From Colwellia maritima (lineage in GTDB: Bacteria; Pseudomonadota; Gammaproteobacteria; Enterobacterales; Alteromonadaceae): a stretch of 64,000 bases of DNA. Shown one piece after another: positions 55,501 through 64,000 of this stretch. Within the stretch, counting starts at the first letter, position 1; the number at the start of each line of letters is the position of its first letter. Made by a program: the position numbers and the translations under genes. The stretch lies in NCBI RefSeq assembly GCF_022669015.1, contig NZ_JAKKSL010000007.1, positions 186,001 to 250,000 on the forward strand, given 5' to 3'. Below the pieces are notes generated by a model, which did not search any database, had not been told where the DNA came from, and was given only the letters and a program-made list of their open reading frames with translations.

Positions 55501-57225
55501 AGTTATTCTCGCAGCTGTCTTCAGCCGGACTTGAGCCGCACAATGTGATTCATCTGCTGAATCAGGGGAGGTTTAATTCCCGACCAACCAGTGAGGTATA
55601 CAATTCATTCTATAGTGTGATATGGCTTGCTGCGGCACAGGCTGATAATTCTGCAAATCCGAGAGGATTCTTTATTGTTTCAAATAATACCCATATGGTT
55701 CTAGGGACTGAGCAGATGGCTGCGGAACGTGCAATGCTAATGGCCTGCATCAGGGTTATTCCACAGGAATATCCTCAAATTTATTGTAAAAATATCGACA
55801 TCGACGATAGTGAACAGGATACCTTGAAGCAGGAAACATTTGAACTATTCTATACAGAAATCAACCGGGAAACAGATGAGCGGATGATAGCTTATCGGAA
55901 TGGAATGCGCCGGAAACCCACATATCAGCGAATGACTCACTCTATGGAGCAAAGATCGCTGTTGCCAAAACAAGGTGGGGTTTATCTTGTCCGGGAGGAC
56001 TGGGCAGCTTTGGTCTAATGACCGCCGCCTACCTTGCCAGAAAAGGAGCAGCAACGGTCGTACTGGTTCACCGAAGTACGTTTCCCGGCCGCGAACAGTG
56101 GGACGAATTATTAGCAACACTTGCTCATGATGAATTAACGATAATGAAAATTCGTCAGCTAAAGGCTATTGAAAAAACAGGGTGTCGGCTGAAGTTGGTT
56201 CAGGCGGAGCTTGGTACCAATTACTTATCGTTATTTCAGATTTTTGAGGATTTGGTCAAACAGTATAATCATATTACCGGCGTGATCCATACAGCCGGAA
56301 TTACCGGACCTGAAACCCATTTTTCTGCAGAACAGGTGAGCATTGAATTAAGCGAAAAGATTTTTACCAGTAAAGTTGATGGCGTGAGGCACTTAATGCA
56401 GGCTATTGAGCATTTTAGCCCTGTTTTTTGTCTGCTGACATCATCACTTTCTCCTTTTCTCGGTGGTCTAGGGCTTTCAGCCTATACCGCTGCTCACTGT
56501 TTCATGGACATGACCGTTGCCCAGAATCATCTGAAACAGCATCTCTCATTTCAAAAGTCTCAGGCAGACTACTTGCCAACAGACGATAGCTTGTCAGAGC
56601 CGAAGCAGTCGACAATCGTGCGGACGATAAACTGGGAAGGTCGGGCACCGATGGATTCTGCTCTGTCAGACAATGCGACCGGTAATTCGGTCAGTCGCTT
56701 TTGGATGTCCGAAGAGGAAGTGGGGACATGCTTGGAGCAGGTTTTGAAAGAGCATCAACCTCATCAGGTAATTGTTGCAACAGGTGATATTGAATCCAGA
56801 ATGAGACAATGGCAAAACTTTTCAAGAAATTTCAGGAAAAACCTATTGGATCACACCTCAAGTTTACGGTCGGAAACTACGGTGGAGACTGCTGAGGGCC
56901 AAAATAATGATGTCGAACACTCTAGTTATTCTTTGGATAACATTAGTGAAACATTAAGGGGTTTGGCCATTGAATTATTAGGGGTTCAATCACTAAAAGA
57001 TACCGACAGTTTCTTTAATTTCGGGGGAACATCACTGACTGCATTACAATTCCGGGACGAATTCAAGAAATATTTCAGCAGCGAGTATCGATTGAGAGTT
57101 TTTATAACAGTCCTACCATTCTGGAATTGGCTCAGATCATCTATTACCAGATGGATAAAAACAAACTAAAACAAATTGAAAGTATACTTGAAGAAATTGA
57201 AGACTTGGATGATGAGGAATATTAA
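52594..57225 (+). CDS. PKS module: KS - degenerate AT - KR - ACP (several frameshifts)
   Basis: About 1540 residues. AAGGA lies 8 nt before ATG 52594. KS (52630-53930): IAIIGLGLKFPGA, active-site TACSSSLAAVHLACQAL (Cys about 53150), EAHGTGT, SNIGHLDAASG; all three catalytic residues are kept. The AT-like region (54350-55150) lacks the GQGxQ and GHSxGE motifs (it reads FPGYHQDS and GSFGSGIG) and is far too short. The post-AT linker LPTYPFHRQKYWL is present. KR (55200-56800): GGLGSFG after a frame break at about 56000, then SSLSPFLGGLG and YTAAHCFMD (His in place of the usual Asn). ACP: FFNFGGTSLTALQFRD. One T missing from T5 at about 57100 restores an acidic tail ending at 57225. Confidence 0.85.
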
Positions 57226-57226
57226 G

Positions 57227-58159
57227 ATGAAGAAGAAAATTATTATATTGAGTTTGTTTTTACCGCAATGGAATCCGTTTCAGATTTTCCCTCTATTACC
57301 TATGTTTAAGGGTTATCTTACACACCATGATTTCAACGTTAAAACTGTAGATGCGAATATTAAGTTTTACCACTGGCTTCTATCTGAAGATTTTCTGCAG
57401 CTATTGGAGCTCCATATCAGTAGTTATGTGAAAGAAAACCCAGTGACTGGGCAGTGCCGTGAGGCTATAGAACATCTACAATCTGTGATAAGCGAGCCTA
57501 AGCAGATATTTGATCTTATTAACAGCATACGTAAAAAAGAAGTGTTTGATGATGAGCGGCAACGTAATCATATATTGAATACCTGGGAAAAATATTTGTC
57601 TTCAATCTCGACACTTTTTTCGCCAATGCAGCTCAGTTATCGCGGACTTAAATTTGATTTGCCGAAACATCCACAAGCTATCATAGATTATTGTCAGTCG
57701 GAAAAAGGAAGTCTATTCCGGCTTTTCTACTCCCACGTATTGTTTGATCAGATTGCTGATTTGGCGCCGGATGTAATAACAATCTTTATTATATCCAATG
57801 AGCAATTATTGCCTAGTTTGATTTTTTGCCACCTGATTAAACGTTTTTTTCCACAGATTCATTTATGTGTTGGTGCTCCATTACTGGTGGAGCACTTTAA
57901 AACAGCCCCCGGATTTGAACAGCTTTTGCCACAGGAGATCGATTCGCCGGTTATCGGTTATCACTTTGAACCTTTTCTTGAATTGCTACAGGCACTGGAG
58001 CATCACCGGCCGATACCGGATCACCCTTATTTGCTGCGCAATATTGATCAAGAAAAGCATAAATTAATGGCACGGGAAGCGACTTTCCCTGAAAAGGGAT
58101 ATCCGAAGGATTATTCGGATCTCGAACCTGCTGATTATTTCCACAATTCATCGATTTAA
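57227..58159 (+). CDS. B12-binding-domain protein lacking a radical SAM core
   Basis: 310 aa from ATG 57227 (1 nt after the PKS stop); an upstream in-frame start at 57176 would lie inside the PKS gene. The fold elements match the N-terminal cobalamin-binding domain of B12-radical SAM enzymes: IIILSLFLPQWNPFQIFPLL, then a helical insert, PDVITIFIISNEQLLPSLIF, PQIHLCVGAPLLVEHF. The protein ends right after YPKDYSDLEPADYFHNSSI, the linker that normally precedes the CxxxCxxC segment. No cysteine motif occurs in any frame before the next gene. Truncated enzyme or stand-alone corrinoid-binding partner. Confidence 0.7.
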   Translation: MKKKIIILSLFLPQWNPFQIFPLLPMFKGYLTHHDFNVKTVDANIKFYHWLLSEDFLQLLELHISSYVKENPVTGQCREAIEHLQSVISEPKQIFDLINSIRKKEVFDDERQRNHILNTWEKYLSSISTLFSPMQLSYRGLKFDLPKHPQAIIDYCQSEKGSLFRLFYSHVLFDQIADLAPDVITIFIISNEQLLPSLIFCHLIKRFFPQIHLCVGAPLLVEHFKTAPGFEQLLPQEIDSPVIGYHFEPFLELLQALEHHRPIPDHPYLLRNIDQEKHKLMAREATFPEKGYPKDYSDLEPADYFHNSSI

Positions 58160-58213
58160 GCCGTGAATAACCGCTCATAGTTTTATTTGATTATTAAAAA
58201 AGAAAATACCGTT

Positions 58214-61200
58214 GTGAAAAAAATATATCCCGGATACCGGATCGAATTGAAACATTAATAAGTCGCAATGCCCAAAATCATGCAGAACATGTAGCATTGA
58301 TTGCGAATGATGAAAAGCTGACCTACGGAATGCTTGAGCGTCTTTCAGATAACCTGTGTCAGGAAATCATTCAGCACCAGGCAGATATTGACCATCCGAT
58401 TGCTGTCTGTCTTCCTCCTTCACCTGAATTATTCGTGAGCTTGCCGGCGATACTGAAATCAAATCATATTTTTATGTATTTGCCGCCGAATAACACGTCG
58501 CTACAGAAACACTATTCTACATTGGCTGAGCCGAGCCTGATTATAGGAGAGCAAGAATTTCTAACTGAACCTTGTCTAGATTTGCCTGTAATATCCTGTG
58601 ATTTGGCAAGGCTAGGTGATTCATTTCCCGAGATGCATTCAACGTGTATATGCCCTGATGCATCTGACCGAAAATCTCCCGCAGCGATTCTATTTACTTC
58701 GGGAACAACAGGCTCATCTAAAGGGGTTCTTTATGATCACCGAGGACTTTTGAACCTGATCCGGCTAACGTTGGGTAATCAGGAATTAACTATATTACAG
58801 CTAACATCGCCGCTGTTCGATGCTTTCTGGGTCGAATCACTAAATGCTTTATTGAACTGCGGGACGCTTATCCTCCCTGACAGGGATAACCTTCAGCCAC
58901 AATATATTTTCAATCTGATCAGAAACTACCATGTTAATTTTATGGTGATAGTAACCTCTTTCCTGCGTACTTTTCCCGTCCGGCCAGATTGGGTGGATCC
59001 AGGGCTGACAATATATTGTGTAGGAGAGTCCTGTTCTCCTGAGCTTGCGAATCAGTGGTCGAAGCTATGCTGTTTCTACCATGCTTATGGTGTAACGGAA
59101 GCCGGGATTTGTTCGCACCATTATCGGGTGGATGCCACAACTCCTTCGCATAACTCTGTGCCGGTGGGCAAACAGGTCGAAAATATATATTGCTATCTGC
59201 TCAATGAAAATATGGAACTATGTGGTGTCGATAATGTAGGGGAAATATATATCGGCGGAGATTGCATTGCATTAGGGTATTATCGACAACCGAATTTAAC
59301 CGAAGAGTGCTTTGTTGCCGATCCCTTTGTAAATAGTACAAGTACAATACAGGGGCATCGTCAGAGAAAAATGTTCCGGACTGGTGATTTGGGGCGTTAT
59401 GATCATAATGGCAATTTAGTTATTGTAGGGCGTCGGGATGAACAAATAAAAATTAGAGGCATCCGAATAAATTGTGACTTGCTAGAGCAGCAGCTCATTG
59501 ATATGCCCGGTGTCGAAAATGCTGCGATTGTTCCCTTAAATAATAAAACAGATATAGCCGCATTTATTTCGATTCAACACGATTTTATCTTTGAAGAAGC
59601 CGAACAGAAATATATTGATAGCCGGCAACAACTGGCAGATAACCTCGACTATCATCAGGAATATGACGATGAATTTAATATCGCCGGTTGGCATTGCAGT
59701 TACCGTAATAAGCCTATTCCTGATGTTGAAATGCAGGAACAGGTTCATCTGGCGGTAGAACGAATTTTACGGCTGAAGCCTGGTAATGTTCTGGATATCG
59801 GTTGTGGCACTGGCCTGCTTTTGTATAAAATTTCTCCTTTCTGCGAAGGATACTGGGCTTCTGATATCAGTGGTCAGGCTATCGATCAGATTTGCAAACG
59901 CTTGTCGGTGCCGCCTTGGATTGAAAATGTTACAACTTTGCATCAGCTGACCTACGATTTTTCAATTTTCGATTCGCAGGTATTTGACACCATCATAATA
60001 AATTCAACTGTACAGTATTTTCCGAATATCGGTTATTTGACTCGACTGCTTGAAAGACTGTGCAAGTCAGTTGGGCAGGGACAGATTTTTATTGGAGATG
60101 TTAAACATAACCAATTACAATCTATCTTTCAATTCGACAGAATGAAACGAGACAATTCATATCATGAAATACAAGTCAGTCAGATATTTGAAGAAATAGA
60201 AATAGACCAACCGACAGAGCAGCGAACTGTCGATAGCACCGGAATATTTTCACAGGCTCGGACAGATGATTGATTTAATAAATCATGTGCAGGTTATGCC
60301 AAAAACAGGTAACTACGATAACGAACTCAACAATTTTCGGTATGACGTAGTTCTTCATATTCAGACACCCGAAAAGCAAGCAAAGCAGATGGAGTTTTTG
60401 CAGTGGGGCAAGGATATCGTTTCTTTGGAGCAGCTTGAAGCCTTTCTAAAGCGTTATCCCGAGAAAAATATCTGCTTGATGAATGTGCCGGATAAGCGTA
60501 AGTCAGGAGCTTTGGATTTATGGCATTACCTGATAAGCAGGACTGGTAACGAAACGGAAATACTTGCCGAAGCGATTGCATCTTTTGAAGCAGCTGATAG
60601 AAAAAATGCGATACCTATAGAACCTGCGACTCTTATTCATATGGGAGAAGAGCTCGGTTATATTACTGAGCTGAACTGTTTGGGATGTTCGGATGTACAT
60701 CAGTTTGATATTGTTTTCTGGCAACCATCAGACTATGGTAGTCAGTTGGATTTTTCAGCTATCCGGCTGACGGAAAGACAAGATTTATCAATCCCAATAG
60801 GGTTCGTAGATTTGTTCTCTGAACGTTTTGCAAATACTCCGTACTTTACTACTCGGGATTCATTTCTTGTTAGTCAAATGACAGCAAGGGTTGCGGAGCT
60901 GTTCGAGGGACAGTGGATGCCCCTTCAATGGGTAAAAATTATAGGACAGTTACCGCTCGGCTATACCGGAAAAAAAGACCGCAAAGCCCTTGAAAAAAAG
61001 GCTCTTATTACAACAAAAAACAAACCCAAGTATGTAAGACATTTACCGGACGGTCAGCTCTATAATCCGCAAGAAACTGACGCTGAGAAAATTCATTCAG
61101 GCACGAATCTATTGGTAAGTAAAGAGGAGGCCCCTTCAGCACCCATACGGCAGGTTGTGATAGGCATTTGGCAAGAAGTGCTTGGTGAAGAAGTGCTGAA

Positions 61201-64000
61201 TTTAGATGAAAACTTTTTTGTACTTGGCGGACATTCTCTTAAAGCTGTTCAGATTATCAGCAGGCTGAATCAAATTTATCAAAGCGATCTGAAAGTTGTT
61301 GATTTGTTGCAGAATCCTACACTTCAGGCCCTGGTTGGTATTGTTGAACGCCAATATCATCATAGGCATACTATTTTCTCTGAAACATCCCCGTTGAATA
61401 CTACAACATCGGAAATACAGCTATCAGGTGTATCTGATCAAGTTATCACCAGTGATGAACTAACTGATAGTGCAAAACCAACAGTCTCTTATACGCAAAG
61501 ACGTTACTGGTTTTTAGAACAACTAACTCCGGAAAGTTCTGTTTATAATCTGCCTTTACAAATACGTATTCGGGGGGCATTAGATATTTCTTGTCTGAAA
61601 TATTCGCTGAAAGCAATCGGTCAGCGACACCAGGCCTTAAATACACGAATTATCCTGGATGATGATAATGATCTCATTCAACTGACAGAAGGCCCTGTGT
61701 TTGGGGAGTCACTGGAATATCAGAATATCAATCATCTTGATCATCAAAGCCAGGTCAGTTCTATCGATGATACCGTTGAACGTTTCATCAAACAACCATT
61801 TGATTTTGCTGCCGGCCCTTTACACCGCTCGATGCTGATTCGGATTTCTGAAACAGAACATTTGTTGCTGATTACATTGCACCATATTATTGCTGATGGA
61901 TGGTCTTTGAATATTCTGCTTCGAGAGTTCCGGCATTTTTATCAAGCCCGTATGAACGGGGAAGCATGTTTACTGTCCGCACCAAAAAATCATTATATTT
62001 CATATAGTATATGGCAAAACCTCTGGGCCGGAAAACGATGAGGCGAAGCAACAGAAACGTTACTGGCTGCGCAAATTAAACAAAATAAATCCATTTGAAC
62101 TGCCGACTGATTACCCCCGGCCAATTCCGAATAGGCATAGGGGAAAAACCTTATTTACACTTCTGGACAGCCCTAGCCTGACTGCATTAAAGAAGCTTGC
62201 TGTACAGAAGGATTGTACATTGTTTATGGTTTTAATGACTTTATTTAAGGTTTTGTTATGGCGACATGCTGATCTGGATGACCTTTCAATCGGAACACCG
62301 GTTGCCAACCGTCATAGGCTTTCGGATGAACAAATTATTGGCAGTTTTGCTAATACACTTGTTATTCGCAGCCTGCTCAATGAAGACTTGACGTTTGAAC
62401 AAGTACTTGAGCAAGTTCGGACAAATTTGTTAGAAGCCTATCTTTATCAGGATTATCCTTTTGAAAAGCCGGTAGAAGATATTCAGCCTGAGCGGGATTT
62501 GGGTCGTTCTCCTATTATTCAGATCTGGTTCTCCTATTTTAATACCGATCTTGACAAAGTTCTTATCGGCGATCTGGAACTGGAGGAACTGGAGACCGGA
62601 ATTTCTGGAGCTAAGTTTGATTTGTCGTTATCCCTGACAGAATCCGGTAACACACTGAAGTGTGCCTGGGAGTACAATACGGATCTGTATTGTCACGAGA
62701 CTATACAAAGGCTGTCTGAACGCCGGAGTGTTCTCATTCATGGGATTTTGTTGTCACAAACGTTAGCAATCGGTGACTACAGCATGCAATCAACAGAAAC
62801 AAAGAGAATTGAAGGTCTGTTGATGCAGGAGGATGCTATTGTCGGCCATAGCTTTACTTCTGACGATAGCAGTCCTTTTTCTCTACTCCAATGTTTTGAT
62901 AAATGGGCAAGTGTTTCATCATCACGTATATGCTTGATTGATGATACGCACCGACTTACCTATAAGGAAGTCACCCAAGCAGGTTAATAGCATTGCTTCT
63001 GCGCTTATTAACTTGGGCATCGTCCCTGGCATGCGGGTAGCAGTACTTTTGCCCGAAAAAATTGAAACATCTGTTGCTCTTTTATCCATTTTCCGGATCG
63101 GAGCATGCGCTGTTCCTATCAGCTGCGATTATCCCAGTGATCGTATTCAATACATTATTAAAGATGCAGGTATTGATCTGTTGATTTACCATCAGGAGAC
63201 AGCTCAGGATATTCTTGAACAACTATCATCTCATATTTTATTTTCTACATTGCAGTTAAACCGGTCGGACTTACCGGTAGCGGTAGAAGCACTAAGCAGG
63301 ACTCTGTCGAATAGTGCTACGGCCTACATCATGTATACCAGTGGTACCGAAGGGTGGCCCAAAGGCGTAGAGATTACCTATCAATCCGTTAATATTCTGA
63401 TACAGGCACTGGCTGAAAAGTTAAGTTTTACCGACCAGTGTAAACTGCTTTCTTGCTCTTCGGTCGGTTTTGATATTTTCATGCCGGAGTTATTGTTGCC
63501 ACTGTCGGCCGGAGGGGAGCTTTATCTCGTTTCGTCCCGGCAGACACGAGATCCCGGTTGGTTGATCAATATCATGGATGCGGAGCATCCGTCTCACATC
63601 CAGGCAACCCCGTCGTTATATCGAATGCTTGTTAATGAAGACTGGGTGCCTGAGCGTACATTAACACTGCTGTGTGGGGGAGAAATGTTGACAGAACGGT
63701 GGCGGAAGCATTACTTCATGGCGGTGCTCGTCTTTACAATATGTATGGACCGACGGAAACAACAATTTGGTCAACTTCAGCAGAGATTTGTGAGCCACAT
63801 AATGTCACCATTGGTGAACCTGTGCCGGGTACAAATTGCTATGTTCTGGATCGACAGCAACGGCCTTTATGCAGTGGTATTGTAGGTGAACTTTATATCG
63901 GTGGTATGGGCGTTGCGAAAGGATATATCAACCTGCCTGGTCAGAGTGCTGAAAAATTTCTTTCTGATCCTTTCAGCAAACAAACCGGAGCTAGAATGTA
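58214..64000 (+). CDS. NRPS: A - MT - T - C - A(Gly) ..., runs off the window (several frameshifts)
   Basis: The start is probably GTG 58214 with one A missing from A7 directly after it, giving MKKNISRIPDRIETLI. A1 (58240-59560): ILFTSGTTGSSKGV, FDAFWVESL, RTGDLGRYDHNG; selectivity residues D-A-V-V-Y-V-A-I-C, unassigned. A methyltransferase domain is inserted before the last A motif (59560-60900; VLDIGCGTGLLLY), then LPLGYTGKKDRKAL. T: FFVLGGHSLKAVQ. C (61480-62830): YTQRRYWFLEQL, HHIIADGWS. A2 (from about 62880): YIMYTSGTEGWPKGV, FDIFMPELLLPLSAGG, NMYGPTETTIWS after a break near 63715; residues D-I-P-Q-L-G-M-I-W resemble glycine codes. Other breaks near 60262, 62035 and 62960. No C domain precedes A1. 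Confidence 0.85.

Noticed and set aside
57176-57226. Earlier start for the B12-binding protein
   Set aside because: It lies inside the repaired C-terminus of the PKS gene (stop 57223-57225); ATG 57227 with tight spacing is better.
58160-58213. Radical SAM motif following the B12-binding domain in another frame
   Set aside because: No CxxxCxxC appears in any frame before the next NRPS gene.
1-64000. CRISPR arrays, tRNA and rRNA genes
   Set aside because: I saw no regularly spaced repeats, no cloverleaf-like segments and no rRNA-like stretches by eye.

Overview
The window looks like chromosome of an AT-rich marine gammaproteobacterium, most likely Alteromonadales (Colwellia-like). This rests on base composition, on a CobN/TolQ-like/DUF2149/CobO + BluB cobalamin locus, and on the kinds of IS elements present. 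No rRNA, tRNA or CRISPR array was seen.

Layout. (1) 1-1812: end of a cobN-type gene, a TolQ/ExbB-like gene, a DUF2149-like gene and cobO. The locus resumes at about 24012 with a cobalamin riboswitch and bluB. (2) 2029-23633: an IS1634-family element sits between the two halves of the B12 locus, and its transposase gene is itself split by a 19.9-kb Tn7-like transposon (2343-22226). The transposon has perfect 13-bp TGT...ACA termini and a 5-bp GTTGA target duplication. It carries tnsA, a TniA-like tnsB, a TniB-like tnsC and tniQ at its right end and a TnsE-like gene at its left end. Its cargo is a Wadjet-like SMC operon (jetA-B-C-D, with a jetC of about 1735 codons), a divergent WYL regulator with two near-identical palindromic repeats in the shared promoter region, and an unrecognised gene pair (membrane/SH3 protein plus PD-(D/E)XK nuclease). 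(3) 25.0-30.2 kb: a mobile-element graveyard with a 171-bp MITE, an IS110 remnant cut by an IS4-family element, and a truncated IS982 whose reading frame is fused to foreign sequence. (4) 30.2-64 kb: a large NRPS/PKS cluster, visibly richer in G+C, running off the right edge.

The cluster holds a SET-domain protein, a peptide-exporter-type ABC transporter and a periplasmic Ntn-hydrolase (PvdQ/penicillin-acylase family) on the minus strand. On the plus strand are a stand-alone condensation domain, a B12-binding radical SAM protein, FAAL-T-C-FkbH-T, C-A-T-E-C-A-T (second A domain probably beta-alanine), KS-AT(degenerate)-KR-ACP, a B12-binding protein lacking its radical SAM core, and A-MT-T-C-A (last A domain probably glycine). 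I infer a lipopeptide/polyketide started by a fatty acyl group esterified to a glycerate-type unit. It would be exported by the ABC transporter and perhaps deacylated by the Ntn-hydrolase.

Caveat: many genes are broken by single-base frameshifts, most of them inside short homopolymers. Adding or removing one base restores full-length, multiple-of-three genes. The simplest reading is sequence or assembly error rather than pseudogenes, so I annotate the repaired gene spans and state where the shifts lie.
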